Assembly (NCBI RefSeq): GCF_003207895.1 | Contig: NZ_NKUB01000003.1 | Coordinates: forward strand, 1 to 64,000 | DNA from: Komagataeibacter swingsii | GTDB lineage: Bacteria; Pseudomonadota; Alphaproteobacteria; Acetobacterales; Acetobacteraceae | Direction of reading: 5' to 3' | Length of the DNA stretch: 64,000 bases | Part shown: in pieces, positions 46,169 to 59,155 of the stretch | Layout: every line of letters begins with the position of its first letter | Position numbering within the stretch: position 1 is the first letter of the stretch | Made by a program: the position numbers and the translations under genes | Notes under the pieces: model-generated | Seen by the model: the letters and a program-made list of their open reading frames with translations, nothing else | What the model was told of the DNA's origin: nothing | The model's database searches: none

Positions 46169-46600
46169 TCAGCCTTTCAGCTTCGCCTCCAGCGTGATCG
46201 TCGCGTTGAACAGTTTCGAGACCGGGCAGCCCGCTTTCGCCTTTTCCGCCAGTTCCCTGAACTGCGCTTCGGTCGCGCCGGGAATTTCGGCTTCCAATGT
46301 CAGTTTCGCGTGGGTGATGGCGAAGCCCTCGCCCTGCTTGTCCAGCACGATTTCGGATTTCGCATCCAGTGATTTTGCCGTAAGGCCCGCGCCGCCAAGG
46401 ATGCCCGACAGCGCCATGGCGAAGCACGCGGCGTGGGCCGCGCCCAGCAGTTCCTCGGGGTTGGTGCCGGGCTTGCCCTCGAAACGGGTGTTGAAGCCGT
46501 AGGGCTGGTTCTTCAGCGACCCGCTCTGGGTCGAGATTTCGCCCTTGCCGTCCTTCAGGCCGCCTGACCAGTGTGCCGTCGCAAATTTCGTGATCGCCAT
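46169..46600 (-). CDS. OsmC-family peroxiredoxin
   Basis: 143-aa OsmC-like protein, starting MAITKFATAHWSGGLKDGKG, with AAGG-type ribosome site 6 nt upstream. The two redox Cys are in AAHAACFAMALS and GCPVSKLF. It reduces organic hydroperoxides using lipoyl or thiol donors. The frame continues open to 46795 but without family similarity. It converges with aroC across a 226-bp gene-free gap. Confidence 0.9.
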   Translation of the reverse strand: MAITKFATAHWSGGLKDGKGEISTQSGSLKNQPYGFNTRFEGKPGTNPEELLGAAHAACFAMALSGILGGAGLTAKSLDAKSEIVLDKQGEGFAITHAKLTLEAEIPGATEAQFRELAEKAKAGCPVSKLFNATITLEAKLKG

Positions 46601-46733
46601 TACGCCTTGATCCCTGTTTTCATGTTGCAATGCGGGCGTCATGCCCGCCGTGGATGATAGCCACCCCGCGCAGGGGGCAACCACCCCGCTTGCGAAAAGT
46701 TGCATCACGATGGCCGCCGGGCCATCTGCGCCC

Positions 46734-46762
46734 TTGCAATATGCGCCCAAAACAGCCATATC
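46734..46762 (+). promoter_or_regulatory. Candidate rpsB promoter
   Basis: TTGCAA at 46734-46739, 17 bp, CATATC at 46757-46762, followed by a leader of about 110 nt to the rpsB start. The -10 match is poor; proposed from spacing and position only. Confidence 0.25.
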
Positions 46763-46769
46763 CCGCCAC

Positions 46770-46786
46770 GGCCCCACGTTGGGGCC
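46770..46786 (+). promoter_or_regulatory. Leader hairpin before rpsB
   Basis: Perfect 7-bp stem GGCCCCA / TGGGGCC with a 3-nt loop, 90 nt upstream of rpsB. S2 leaders often bind S2 to repress translation; whether this hairpin does so is a guess. Confidence 0.3.
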
Positions 46787-46875
46787 AATTCGCACGTGAA
46801 GCCAATACCTCTGGTGTCCTTGAAAGACAGGGCGTGCTTCACGGAGGATAAACCAGACACAAGGATTTAGCCGAC

Positions 46876-47661
46876 ATGGCGATGCCTGAATTCACAATGC
46901 GCCAACTGCTTGAAGCCGGCGTGCATTTCGGTCACCACACCCGCCGCTGGAACCCGCGCATGGCGCCGTACCTGTTTGGCGTGCGCAACCAGGTCCACAT
47001 CATCGACCTGCAGCAGACCGTTCCCATGCTGGACCGTGCGCTCAAGGCGATCCGTGACACCGTGGCCGGTGGCGGCCGCGTTCTGTTCGTCGGCACCAAG
47101 CGCGCGGCGGCCGACCAGGTGGCCGAAGCCGCCAAGCGTTGCGGCCAGTACTACGTCAACCACCGCTGGCTGGGCGGCATGCTGACGAACTGGAAGACCA
47201 TCACCGGTTCGATCAAGCGCCTGCGCGGCATTGACGAAATGCTGGAAAACGGCACCCAGGGCCTGACCAAGAAGGAAGTCCTGGACATCACCCGCGACCG
47301 TGAGAAGCTGGAGCGTTCGCTGGGCGGGATCAAGGAAATGGGCGGCCTGCCGGACATCCTGTTCGTAATCGACACGAACAAGGAAAAGCTGGCGGTTGAA
47401 GAAGCCAACAAGCTGGGCATCCCGGTCGTGGCCGTGCTGGACAGCAACTCCGACCCGCGTGGCGTGACCTACCCGATCCCGGGCAATGATGACGCCATCC
47501 GCGCCATTGCCCTGTATTGCGAACTGGTTTCGTCCGCTGTCCTCGACGGCATCTCCGCCGAGCTGGGCGCATCGGGCGAGGACTTCGGCGCGTCCGAGGA
47601 ACTGCCGATCGACCCCGCCGTGGAAACGGCCGTGACGGAAGCCGCCGCAAGCGCGGAATGA
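46876..47661 (+). CDS. rpsB: 30S ribosomal protein S2
   Basis: 261-aa S2: [80 protein letters not shown] and [23 protein letters not shown] precedes the start. The acidic C-terminal tail ([16 protein letters not shown]) is typical of alphaproteobacterial S2. It is followed by tsf. Confidence 0.97.
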   Translation: MAMPEFTMRQLLEAGVHFGHHTRRWNPRMAPYLFGVRNQVHIIDLQQTVPMLDRALKAIRDTVAGGGRVLFVGTKRAAADQVAEAAKRCGQYYVNHRWLGGMLTNWKTITGSIKRLRGIDEMLENGTQGLTKKEVLDITRDREKLERSLGGIKEMGGLPDILFVIDTNKEKLAVEEANKLGIPVVAVLDSNSDPRGVTYPIPGNDDAIRAIALYCELVSSAVLDGISAELGASGEDFGASEELPIDPAVETAVTEAAASAE

Positions 47662-47717
47662 AAATGGGCGCCGGGGCAGGCTGAAACACGCCACCCGGCG
47701 TAACTGACACAGCAAGG

Positions 47718-47745
47718 GCACGCCCTGCAGCGATGCGGGGCGTGC
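47718..47745 (+). promoter_or_regulatory. Strong hairpin in the rpsB-tsf spacer
   Basis: Stem GCACGCCC / GGGCGTGC (8 bp) with 12-nt loop, the loop itself able to pair GCA/TGC, between the rpsB stop and the tsf ribosome site. No T-run follows. It may be an RNA processing or partial termination signal that sets the S2:EF-Ts ratio. Confidence 0.4.
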
Positions 47746-47770
47746 GCCTGTCGTGAGGAGTATCAGGATA

Positions 47771-48676
47771 ATGGCGCAGATTACCGCAGCCCTCGTCAAG
47801 GAACTTCGTGAGAAGACCGGCGCGGGCATGATGGATTGCAAGAAGGCCCTTAACGAAGCCGAAGGCGACATCGAAGGCGCGATCGACTGGCTGCGCAAGA
47901 AGGGCCTGTCGGCCGCCGCCAAGAAGTCCGGCCGCGTGACCGCCGAAGGGCTGGTTGGCGTGGCGCAGGCCGATCTGAAGGCCGCCATGGTCGAGATCAA
48001 TGCCGAGACCGACTTCGTCGCCCGCAACGAGCATTTCCAGAACTTCGTCTCCGAAGTGGCCCATGCGGCGCTGAGCGTTGGCGACGATCTGGAAAAGCTG
48101 AAGGCCGCCGTGCTGAAAAGCGGTCGCACCGTTGCCGATGAACTGACGCACCTGATCGCCACCATTGGCGAGAACATGTCCATCCGCCGCGCGCGCGTGC
48201 TGAGCGTGCCGTCGGGCGTGGTCGCGACCTACGTGCATTCCGCCGTAAGCCCCGGCCTGGGCAAGATCGGCGTGCTGGCCGCTGTTGAAGCGCCGACCGC
48301 CAGCGAGGCGATGGAAGACCTTGGCCGCCGCATTGGCATGCATGTCGCCGCCACCCGCCCGGCGGCGCTGGATGTGGACAGCGTCGACCCGCAGGCGCTT
48401 GAGCGTGAGCGCGCGGTGCTGGTGGAACAGGCCAAGGCTTCGGGCAAGCCTGACGCGATCATTGAAAAGATGGTCGATGGCCGTATCCGCAAGTTCTATG
48501 AGGAAGTCGTGCTGCTGGAACAGATCTGGGTGCATGATGGCGAAAGCCGCGTGCGCAAGATCGTGGAAAAGGCTGGCGCCAAGCTGACCGGTTTCGACCG
48601 CTTCCAGCTGGGTGAAGGCATCGAGAAGGAAGAAAGCGACTTTGCCGCCGAAGTGGCAAAGGCCGCCGGCAACTGA
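47771..48676 (+). CDS. tsf: Elongation factor Ts
   Basis: 301-aa nucleotide exchange factor for EF-Tu. The N-terminal UBA-like segment is [27 protein letters not shown], then [25 protein letters not shown] and the core [20 protein letters not shown] precedes the ATG at 47771. It is co-transcribed with rpsB, and a hairpin with a T-rich tail begins at its stop codon. Confidence 0.97.
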   Translation: MAQITAALVKELREKTGAGMMDCKKALNEAEGDIEGAIDWLRKKGLSAAAKKSGRVTAEGLVGVAQADLKAAMVEINAETDFVARNEHFQNFVSEVAHAALSVGDDLEKLKAAVLKSGRTVADELTHLIATIGENMSIRRARVLSVPSGVVATYVHSAVSPGLGKIGVLAAVEAPTASEAMEDLGRRIGMHVAATRPAALDVDSVDPQALERERAVLVEQAKASGKPDAIIEKMVDGRIRKFYEEVVLLEQIWVHDGESRVRKIVEKAGAKLTGFDRFQLGEGIEKEESDFAAEVAKAAGN

Positions 48677-48704
48677 TTTCGTTGCCGGTTTCCGGTTTTC
48701 TTTT
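48666..48704 (+). terminator. Probable intrinsic terminator after tsf
   Basis: CCGGCAAC / GTTGCCGG (8-bp perfect stem, 7-nt loop) overlaps the tsf stop and is followed by TTTCCGGTTTTCTTTT. recO begins 22 bp later, so some readthrough is likely. Confidence 0.55.
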
Positions 48705-48725
48705 CGCAAGGGCGGGTGCTTCCTG

Positions 48726-49517
48726 ATGGAGTGGGAGGCACCTGCCCTTGTGCTTTCCGCCACCCCGTATGGGGAAGGCAGCGCGATTGCGCATGTCCTG
48801 ACGGGCGAATACGGGCTGTATCATGGTCTGGCCCGTGGGGGTTCATCCAGCCGGGGCCGCGCGGTCTGGCAGACCGGCAACCTGGTGCGCGCACGCTGGA
48901 CCGCCCGCCTGCCGGAACAGTTGGGCAACATCACGGCGGAAACGGTCCATGCATCGAGTGCGCGCATACTGGACGCGCCGCTGCCGCTGGCCATGCTGGC
49001 ATCATTATGCGCGCTGGCCGATGGCTGCCTGCCTGAACGCGAACCCCATCCCGCCATCTTCCAGGGACTGGCCAGCCTGCTGGCGCGCATAAGCCTTGAC
49101 CCGCAATGGGCGGTGGCGGAAGCCATGCCCGAAATCGTGCGGTGGGAACTGCTTTTGCTGTCCGAACTGGGTTTCGGGCTGGACCTGGCGCACTGCGCCC
49201 TTGGTGGCAGCCCGGACGACCTGCGCTGGGTATCGCCGCGCACCGGGCGGGCGGTATCGGATGAACGCGCGGGCGAATGGCGCAGCCGCCTGCTGCCGCT
49301 ACCCGGTTTCATACTGCATCCCGGTCAGGTCGGCACCCCGGTGGACTGGTATGACGGGTTGCGGCTGACCGGGCATTTCCTGCAACGCGACGCCTTTGGC
49401 CAGCGGCACCGCCCGGTGCCCGAAGCCCGGTGCAGGCTGCTGGACATGATCGCGCGCGAAGCGGACATTCCCCCGCCGGATGCGCCGCCCGACGGGGCGG
49501 TGGCCGCCGCCGACTGA
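48726..49517 (+). CDS. recO: DNA repair protein RecO
   Basis: 263 aa. The N-terminal OB-fold is recognisable from [39 protein letters not shown], followed by a helical bundle with [21 protein letters not shown] late Cys near EARCRLL is visible, but the zinc site is incomplete. RecO loads RecA in recombinational gap repair. The start at 48726 is preferred over the open frame from 48612, which runs through the tsf terminator. Confidence 0.88.
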   Translation: MEWEAPALVLSATPYGEGSAIAHVLTGEYGLYHGLARGGSSSRGRAVWQTGNLVRARWTARLPEQLGNITAETVHASSARILDAPLPLAMLASLCALADGCLPEREPHPAIFQGLASLLARISLDPQWAVAEAMPEIVRWELLLLSELGFGLDLAHCALGGSPDDLRWVSPRTGRAVSDERAGEWRSRLLPLPGFILHPGQVGTPVDWYDGLRLTGHFLQRDAFGQRHRPVPEARCRLLDMIAREADIPPPDAPPDGAVAAAD

Positions 49518-49578
49518 TTACTACCATTGGACAAAGCGTAAAGTTTCGCTATCTGTTCACCTGCGGGAGGAAGATTGC

Positions 49579-51795
49579 ATGCCTGTGGACCCAACAGCCG
49601 GTCATATTGAAGATACCAAGCTGGCCGATGCGCTGAGCGAACGCTACCTGGCCTATGCCATGTCAACGATCATGTCGCGCTCGCTGCCCGATGTGCGCGA
49701 CGGGCTGAAGCCGGTGCACCGGCGCATGATCTATGCGATGCAGCAGCTCAAGCTGGACCCGTCGGCCGGGTTCAAGAAATGCGCCCGCGTGGTGGGCGAC
49801 GTGATCGGTAAATACCATCCGCATGGCGATGCCTCGGTCTATGAGGCGCTGGTGCGGCTGGCGCAGGATTTTGCCGTTCGCTACCCGCTGGTGGAAGGGC
49901 AGGGCAATTTCGGCTCGATCGACGGCGATAACGCCGCCGCCATGCGGTACACCGAATCCCGCCTGACCGAAGTGGCCAAGGCCCTGCTGGAGGGCATTGG
50001 CGAGGACTGCGTCGACTTCCGCCCCACCTATGATGGCGAGGAACAGGAACCCGTTGTCCTGCCCGCGGTGTTCCCCAACCTGCTGGCCAACGGGGCGGCG
50101 GGCATCGCGGTGGGCATGGCGACCTCCATCCCGCCGCATAACGTGGGCGAGATCTGTGCCGCAGCCCTTGCCCTGATCCGCAGGCCCGCCATGACCACGG
50201 CCGAACTGCTGAAACATATGCCCGGCCCGGACTTTCCCACCGGCGGCAGCATCGTGGAGGACAGCGACGCCATTGCCCGTGCTTACGAGACCGGGCGCGG
50301 TTCCTTCCGCATCCGCTCGAAATGGGAAGTGGAGCCGGGGCGTTTCGGCACATGGCAGATTGTGGTGACCGAAATCCCGTACCAGGTGCAGAAATCGCGC
50401 CTGATCGAACAGGTCGCGGACCTTATGGAACAGAAGAAGCTGCCCCTTCTGGCCGATATCCGCGATGAAAGCACGACCGACATCCGGCTGGTGCTGGAAC
50501 CCAAGTCGCGCGGGATCGAGCCTGCGGTGCTGATGGAAACCCTGTTCCGCGCAACGCAACTGGAAAGCCGCTTTGGCCTGAACATGAATGTGCTGGGTGC
50601 CGATCAGGTGCCCGGCGTGCGCAGCCTGAAGGAGGTACTGCAGGCATGGCTGGACCACCGCCATGACGTGCTGCAGCGCCGCAGCGCCAACCGGCTGGCA
50701 GCGGTCGACCGGCGTCTGGAAATCCTTGACGGGTTCCTTGCGGTCTATCTCAACCTTGACGAGGTGATCCGCATTGTCCGTGAGGAGGACGATGCGAAGG
50801 CCGCCCTGATCGCGGCCTTCGACCTTACGGAACTGCAGGCGGAATCGGTGCTGAACATGCGCCTGCGCAGCCTGCGGCGGCTTGAGGAAATGGAAATCCG
50901 TGACGAGCATGCGAAGCTGAGCGCCGAAAAGCAGTCCCTGCACGACCTGCTGGAGCAGGAAGGGCTGCGGTGGAAGCATATCGCATCCGAAATCAGGGAC
51001 ATCCAGAAAACCTTTGGCGGTGGCGCGCTGGGCCGGCGGCGCAGCCTGCTGGCCGATGCGCCGGTTGAAATTGACGTGGAAGCTGCCCTGCCGGTCGAAC
51101 GCGACCCGCTGACGGTCATCCTGTCGCAGAAGGGCTGGATCCGCACGGTACGTGGCCATGGGCAGGACCCCGAAGCCCTGAAATTCAAGGAAGGCGACGG
51201 CCCGGGCATGGCGGTCGAATGTTACAGCAACGACCGGCTGTGTGTGTTCGCAACCGACGGGCGCGCCTTTACGCTGCGCGTGGGCGACCTGCCGCGCGGG
51301 CGGGGCGATGGCCAGCCATTGCGGCTGATTATCGACCTGTCCAATGACGAGGACATCATCGCGATGTTCCCGGTCGAGGACACGCGCAAGCGCCTGCTGG
51401 CGTCCAGCACCGGGCGCGGCATGATCGTGGCGGAATCGGCCATGACGGCGGAAAAGCGCACCGGCAAGCAGGTGCTGAACCTGAAGGATAATGAAAGCGC
51501 GCTGGCCTGCGTGCCTGCCATCGGCGACCATGTGCTGGTACTCGGGCAGAACCGGCGCATGCTGGTCTTCCCGCTGGACCAGTTGCCGGAAATGACGCGC
51601 GGCCTTGGCGTGATCTTGCAGAAATACAAGGATGGCGGCCTGCGTGACGCTGTCGTGTTCGCGGCCGATGCCGGTGTGGCATGGCCCGATCCCGCCCGTA
51701 CCCGTTCCTTCGCGGATCTGAAGGATTACCTGGGCAAGCGGGCGGATATGGGTAAAACCGCCCCCGCCTGGGCCACGCGCAGGCCGCGGGCCTGA
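49579..51795 (+). CDS. parC: DNA topoisomerase IV subunit A
   Basis: 738 aa. The winged-helix/tower breakage-reunion domain has [26 protein letters not shown]. The catalytic Tyr is in [12 protein letters not shown] coiled coil and a C-terminal pinwheel follow ([21 protein letters not shown]). It decatenates chromosomes with ParE. Length and the absence of a GyrA box argue against GyrA. The quinolone-determining region reads [11 protein letters not shown], with Ala where E. coli ParC has Ser80. GGGAGGAAG precedes the ATG. Confidence 0.93.
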   Translation: MPVDPTAGHIEDTKLADALSERYLAYAMSTIMSRSLPDVRDGLKPVHRRMIYAMQQLKLDPSAGFKKCARVVGDVIGKYHPHGDASVYEALVRLAQDFAVRYPLVEGQGNFGSIDGDNAAAMRYTESRLTEVAKALLEGIGEDCVDFRPTYDGEEQEPVVLPAVFPNLLANGAAGIAVGMATSIPPHNVGEICAAALALIRRPAMTTAELLKHMPGPDFPTGGSIVEDSDAIARAYETGRGSFRIRSKWEVEPGRFGTWQIVVTEIPYQVQKSRLIEQVADLMEQKKLPLLADIRDESTTDIRLVLEPKSRGIEPAVLMETLFRATQLESRFGLNMNVLGADQVPGVRSLKEVLQAWLDHRHDVLQRRSANRLAAVDRRLEILDGFLAVYLNLDEVIRIVREEDDAKAALIAAFDLTELQAESVLNMRLRSLRRLEEMEIRDEHAKLSAEKQSLHDLLEQEGLRWKHIASEIRDIQKTFGGGALGRRRSLLADAPVEIDVEAALPVERDPLTVILSQKGWIRTVRGHGQDPEALKFKEGDGPGMAVECYSNDRLCVFATDGRAFTLRVGDLPRGRGDGQPLRLIIDLSNDEDIIAMFPVEDTRKRLLASSTGRGMIVAESAMTAEKRTGKQVLNLKDNESALACVPAIGDHVLVLGQNRRMLVFPLDQLPEMTRGLGVILQKYKDGGLRDAVVFAADAGVAWPDPARTRSFADLKDYLGKRADMGKTAPAWATRRPRA

Positions 51796-51802
51796 TCAGG
51801 GG

Positions 51803-52585
51803 TTATTCCACCGGGCGGAACAGCCCGTCCGGCAGGAAGGCGCTTTCATGCGCCTGGTACTGCGTCAGGTCCAGGTCATGCCATACGCCGCGCGTCATGA
51901 TCTGGGCGGGGCGGAAACGGGCCTTGTAGGCCATTTTCCGGCTCTCGCTGATCCAGTAGCCCAGATACAGGTGGGGCAGGCCAAGCGTGCGGGTGTATTC
52001 GATCAGGTGCATCACCGCGAACGTGCCCAGTGAACGCTGCTGCAATCCGGGGTCATAGAAATCATACACGGCGGACAGCCCGTCATCGAGCTGGTCCACC
52101 AGCGCGACGCAGGCCAGCTTGCCTTCGGTGTCGCGGAATTCGATCATGAAGGTCTCGATCGGCGTATCCTCGACCATGGCCCGGTAATCGGCAAAGGCCA
52201 TGGATGCCATGTCGCCACCTTCATGGCGCGTGGACTGGTACGCGCTGAACAGGTTGAACTGTTCGGGTGTGGCGGCGGGCGGGATGCGTTGCGCGCGCAG
52301 CCCGGCATTGCGGCGCAGGGCGCGTAGCTGCGTGCGGCTGGGGGCAAAGCGCGCCACGGGCACGCGTATGGGCGTGCATGCCGTGCAGCCCGCGCAGACC
52401 GGGGCATAGGCAATGGTGTGGCTGCGGCGGAAACCGGCGCGTGACAGGCGGTTATGGAACGGCACGGCGTCCGGGCCGCCAATTTCGGTCACGACCTTGC
52501 GTTCCATCCGTCCCGCCAGATAGGGGCAGGGCATGGGGGCCGTCGTATAGAACAGCTGTGGATGCCGTGGCGATGTGTAGGTCAT
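51803..52585 (-). CDS. bpt: Aspartate/glutamate leucyltransferase (Bpt, ATE family)
   Basis: 260-aa aminoacyl-tRNA-protein transferase of the N-end rule pathway, adding Leu to N-terminal Asp/Glu. Signatures: QLFYTTAPMPCPYLAGRMERKV, the Cys-rich YAPVCAGCTACTPIRVPV, FMIEFRD, YDFYDPGLQQRSLGTFAVMHLIEYTR and LPHLYLGYWI. It converges with parC across 7 bp and lies downstream of hemB on the same strand. Confidence 0.93.
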   Translation of the reverse strand: MTYTSPRHPQLFYTTAPMPCPYLAGRMERKVVTEIGGPDAVPFHNRLSRAGFRRSHTIAYAPVCAGCTACTPIRVPVARFAPSRTQLRALRRNAGLRAQRIPPAATPEQFNLFSAYQSTRHEGGDMASMAFADYRAMVEDTPIETFMIEFRDTEGKLACVALVDQLDDGLSAVYDFYDPGLQQRSLGTFAVMHLIEYTRTLGLPHLYLGYWISESRKMAYKARFRPAQIMTRGVWHDLDLTQYQAHESAFLPDGLFRPVE

Positions 52586-52602
52586 GCGCTCTCACCAGCC
52601 GG

Positions 52603-52647
52603 AAAACAGGAAACGGCAGCCCTGCAAGCAGGAAAGACGGGCTGCCC
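52603..52647 (-). terminator. Probable terminator after hemB
   Basis: On the reverse strand, stem GGCAGCCC / GGGCTGCC (52646-52639 and 52622-52615) with a 16-nt loop is followed by GTTTCCTGTTTT. It lies about 80 bp after the hemB stop and 30 bp before the bpt start. Confidence 0.4.
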
Positions 52648-52725
52648 GTGCTTCCTGAACGGTTATCATATCCTTCCTGTTGCAGGCATCAACTATCCGG
52701 CTGGGTACGCGTGGTTTTGTCGTGT

Positions 52726-55711
<2,986 letters not shown>

Positions 55712-55738
55712 CCATGACTATGGCCGCCTGTCCCGGTC

Positions 55739-56776
55739 TCACTGATCCGGGGCGGGTGGCCGCGTGCCCGCATCCACGCGGGCGAACCGTACGGCCGTAT
55801 GGCCACGGGCGGGGCGCAGGTTGGGCATGACCAGCATGCACCGGGCGTAGGGCGTGCGGATTTCATCCCCGCCGTCATGCGCCACCACCGTGCCGGCATC
55901 GGCCACGACATGCCCGCTGTGAAAGGGTGTGACGAAGCGGAACAGGCCCGTCCGCGCCGTTATCACATCCGTCACCACCATTTCGCGTTGCGGTAACGCA
56001 CCGCCATCGGCGGGCAGGCCGCAGCATGGCCCGATCAGGGACAGGACCGCCTGCATGGACCGCGTGACGGTCGCCTCGTGCCAGTGCTGGCCCGCTTCCA
56101 GCAGGCAGGCGGCGGCACGGCCGTTGCTGAAGCGCGGGTGATCGATCAGCCTGCACCCGCTGCGGTGGCCCCGGTCGGCCACGCATACATCCACGCCGCG
56201 AACGCGCCGCGCCATGGCCCGGCTTGCGGGCGACAGGCCCGACAGCACCAGCGGGTCCCCCGGCCACAGCATGGAATGCAGGTCCAGCAGCCTGTCCGCC
56301 GTCACGATGACCGGCAGCAGGACCCGTGCCCGGTCCAGTTCATGTGATGACCGTCCGCCATCCAGCATGGCGGGCAGCCAGACGCGGTTCATGTCCTCAT
56401 CCACGCAGCGCGCGCGCACCGGGTCGCGCGGGTCGAACTGGCGCATGGCCTCGGGGTTGGCGAATACCAGCGACAGCCGCCCCGCGCGCGGGCGGATGCG
56501 ACGGCGCAGCAGGCGGTCAAGCACGATCGCGCCCGCGAATTCATTGCCATGGATCAGGCTGACACAGACGATATGCGGGCCGGGCCTGCGTCCTTCGTAA
56601 TGCATGACGCCGGGAATGCCGCAGTTACCGGCAAGCCACGGCGACAGGTCGGGTGGCGTGATGCCGATTTGCCATCGTGGCAGGCTGGATGGGGGCGGGG
56701 GCAGGCGTTCAAGGAACGTGGTGGGCCGCGCCACGCGTACAGGCAGGCGTGGCGCATCATCCGGCCCATGTGTCAT
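55739..56776 (-). CDS. Succinylglutamate desuccinylase/aspartoacylase-like zinc hydrolase
   Basis: 345 aa with the M14-type zinc site: His76 and Glu79 in LIHGNEFAG, His167 in LLDLHSML, and the catalytic Glu in CLLEAGQHWHEATV. EDMNRVW is another AstE/aspartoacylase motif. It should hydrolyse an N-acyl amino acid, but substrate is unknown. No arginine catabolism genes (ast) adjoin. It lies downstream of the DEAD-box gene on the same strand with 160 bp between. Confidence 0.85.
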   Translation of the reverse strand: MTHGPDDAPRLPVRVARPTTFLERLPPPPSSLPRWQIGITPPDLSPWLAGNCGIPGVMHYEGRRPGPHIVCVSLIHGNEFAGAIVLDRLLRRRIRPRAGRLSLVFANPEAMRQFDPRDPVRARCVDEDMNRVWLPAMLDGGRSSHELDRARVLLPVIVTADRLLDLHSMLWPGDPLVLSGLSPASRAMARRVRGVDVCVADRGHRSGCRLIDHPRFSNGRAAACLLEAGQHWHEATVTRSMQAVLSLIGPCCGLPADGGALPQREMVVTDVITARTGLFRFVTPFHSGHVVADAGTVVAHDGGDEIRTPYARCMLVMPNLRPARGHTAVRFARVDAGTRPPAPDQ

Positions 56777-56936
56777 GCCGGGCGGGTCCGGTCGCTGGGC
56801 ACGCCAGTCCCGTCATGCGCCGGGATATGGGACTGCATGGCATCGGTGTTCATCATGAATTCCAGTTTATCCAGCCTTCACCCCACGGCAAGGGCACGGG
56901 GGCGGGGGATGCATGACAAATGCATGAACCTGCCCG

Positions 56937-58070
56937 TCATTCCGGCAGGCTGGCGATGCGGATGCGCTGCCCCGTCAGGCGTTCGATGTCCTTCAGCGCC
57001 TGGCGTTCCTCCGGCGCGCACAGGGCGACGGCCACGCCGCGCCGCCCGGCACGCGCGGTGCGCCCGATGCGGTGGACATAGGCTTCGGGCTGGGTGGGGA
57101 TGTCGTGGTTGATGACAAGGGCAATGTCATCAATGTCGATTCCCCGCGCCATGACGTCGGTCGCCACCAGCACGCCCACGCGCCCCTGGCGAAAATCGCG
57201 CAGCATCCGCTCGCGCCGCGCCTGTGAATGATCGCCATGGATCGCGACGGCGGGTGTCAGCGCGCTTATGGCGCGCGCGATGGTGTCGGCTTCCTGCCGG
57301 GTGCGTACGAACACCATCACGCGCTGCATGCCATACTGCTTCAGGCAGGCCAGCGTGGCGTCTGCCTTGTGGCGGTTGGGCACGAAAATGGCGTATTGCG
57401 CGATGCGTGGCGCGGGGGCGTCCGCCACCTCCATGCTGATGCGCAACGGCCGGTGCAGCAGGCGGGCGGCCAGTTCGGCCATGGCCGGGGGAATGGTGGC
57501 GGAAAACAGCAATGTCTGGTGCCGCGCGGGCAGGGCGGCGGCCAGGGCCAGCATTTCCTCCGCAAATCCCGGCTCAAGCATGCGGTCGGCTTCATCCAGC
57601 ACGAACTGCCCCACGGCGGACAGGTCCAGTTCCCCCCCGTGGGCAAGGTCGATCACCCGCCCCGGCGTGCCGACCACGATCGCAACCCCTTCGCCCAGCG
57701 TCCTTGCCTGCGCCACCCGCGCCGTGCCGCCCGTGGCCTGCAAAATGCGCAGGCCGCTGCCACGGGCAAGGCCGCGCAGCACGCCCGCCGTCTGTCCCGC
57801 CAGTTCGCGCGTGGGCGACAGGATCAGGCAGCGCACGCGGGTATTGTCCGCATCCCCCGGCTGCATGAGGGTGGACAGGATGGGGGCGGCGAAGGCCACG
57901 GTCTTGCCGCTGCCGGTGCCCGCGCGGGCTTCCACATCCCGTCCGGCCATGACGGGGGGAATGACCTCGCGCTGGATCAGGGATGGCTGGTGCAGCCCCA
58001 TGCGTGTCAGGGCGGCCACCACGCGGCCATCCAGCCCCATGCCGGAAAATGTCGGTTCTGTCTCACTCAT
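56937..58070 (-). CDS. DEAD-box RNA helicase
   Basis: About 377 aa, a minimal RhlE/CsdA-type core with no long C-terminal tail. Q motif LHQPSLIQREVIP, motif I AGTGSGKT, Ia PTREL, GG, motif II DEAD, motif III SAT, and motif VI HRIGRTARAG. It probably remodels RNA or ribosome precursors. The ATG at 58070 (MSETEPTF) is preferred to an in-frame GTG at 58079. It is divergent from the ELM1-like gene. Confidence 0.92.
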   Translation of the reverse strand: MSETEPTFSGMGLDGRVVAALTRMGLHQPSLIQREVIPPVMAGRDVEARAGTGSGKTVAFAAPILSTLMQPGDADNTRVRCLILSPTRELAGQTAGVLRGLARGSGLRILQATGGTARVAQARTLGEGVAIVVGTPGRVIDLAHGGELDLSAVGQFVLDEADRMLEPGFAEEMLALAAALPARHQTLLFSATIPPAMAELAARLLHRPLRISMEVADAPAPRIAQYAIFVPNRHKADATLACLKQYGMQRVMVFVRTRQEADTIARAISALTPAVAIHGDHSQARRERMLRDFRQGRVGVLVATDVMARGIDIDDIALVINHDIPTQPEAYVHRIGRTARAGRRGVAVALCAPEERQALKDIERLTGQRIRIASLPE

Positions 58071-58151
58071 TATAGCCACTTAGCGCGGTCGGGCGATCGA
58101 CAAAAGGGGCAGGGCATTGACGCCCCGCCCCCTGTCCCGCCACATGGGCGC

Positions 58152-59117
58152 ATGGCAGCACCCATTCCAACCGCCACCGTGATCGCGGCGGACCTTGCCG
58201 GCATGCGTTCCCAGACCTTCGGGCTGGCGCGGCGTGCGGGGCTTGATCCCCACCTGCATGCGCTGGTCCCGCGCGGGATATGGCGGCGCGTGCCCGCCGC
58301 GTGGTGGCCCGCGCCCCTGCGCGCGGTCATGCCACTTGGCCTTGCACCTGATTACCGCGATCATCCCGTCATCAGCATCGGTGGCGGCGGCGGCGCGGTG
58401 GGGGCGGCGCTGCACCGGCAGGGCGCGCGCGTGATACAGGTGCAGAACCCGCGCCTGTCGCCCGCCCGCTTCGATCTGGTCATCGCCAATCGCCACGACC
58501 GCATTTCCGGTCCCAATGTCATCCTGACGCGCACGGCGCTGCATGGGGTGACGCCCGCGCTGCTGGATCAGGCGCGACGGGAATGGGCGCCGTTGCTGGC
58601 CCATCTGCCGCGCCCGCTTGTTGCTGTTCTGGTTGGAGGGGGGAATGGCCGCTTCCGCCTGGGCCGGGCGGAGGGCGCGGCCCTTGCCACGCAACTGGCC
58701 ACCATGATGCGGCGCGACCGGGTGGGCATCGCACTGACGCCATCGCGCCGCACGGACCCCGAAATATGCGCCGGACTGCAGCGCGCCCTTGCCGGGCCGG
58801 ATGCGTGGATATGGGACCAGACCGGCCCCAACCCGTATCTGGGCCTGCTGGCCTGTGCCGATGCGATTGTCGTGACCATGGACAGCGTTTCCATGATTTC
58901 GGAAGCCGTGGCGACAGCCGCCCCCGTCATGGTCGCCAGCCTGCCGGGCCGGTCGCGGCGGATCGGACAGTTCTTGCATGACCTGATGCAGGCAGGGCGT
59001 ATCCGGCCCTTTGCCGGGCGGCTGGAAACGTGGCCTGTCACGCCACTTGATGATACCGTCATGGCGGCGGAAGCCGTGCGGCACCATCTGGGTCTTGCAT
59101 TGCAGGTACAACAATAA
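58152..59117 (+). CDS. ELM1/DUF1022-family GT-B-like protein
   Basis: About 321 aa. Similar to the 'mitochondrial fission ELM1' family of alphaproteobacteria: HPVISIGGGGGAVGAAL, RVIQVQNPRLSPARFDLVIANRHD, VAVLVGGGNGRFRLG, then ALTPSRRTDPE and VVTMDSVSMISEAVATAAPV. The fold resembles GT-B glycosyltransferases, and the MDSVSM site resembles nucleotide-sugar binding loops. Biochemical role unknown. The two genes that follow on the same strand are also uncharacterised, 38 and 137 bp apart, and may form an operon. Confidence 0.8.
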   Translation: MAAPIPTATVIAADLAGMRSQTFGLARRAGLDPHLHALVPRGIWRRVPAAWWPAPLRAVMPLGLAPDYRDHPVISIGGGGGAVGAALHRQGARVIQVQNPRLSPARFDLVIANRHDRISGPNVILTRTALHGVTPALLDQARREWAPLLAHLPRPLVAVLVGGGNGRFRLGRAEGAALATQLATMMRRDRVGIALTPSRRTDPEICAGLQRALAGPDAWIWDQTGPNPYLGLLACADAIVVTMDSVSMISEAVATAAPVMVASLPGRSRRIGQFLHDLMQAGRIRPFAGRLETWPVTPLDDTVMAAEAVRHHLGLALQVQQ

Positions 59118-59155
59118 TTCTCCCGCTTGCGCCAGAAGTGGAATAAAACAGGCAC

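Noticed and set aside
49663-51531. 622-aa reverse open frame opposite parC
   Set aside because: Antisense shadow; composition is His/Gln/Arg rich as expected for a shadow frame, while parC motifs are complete on the forward strand.
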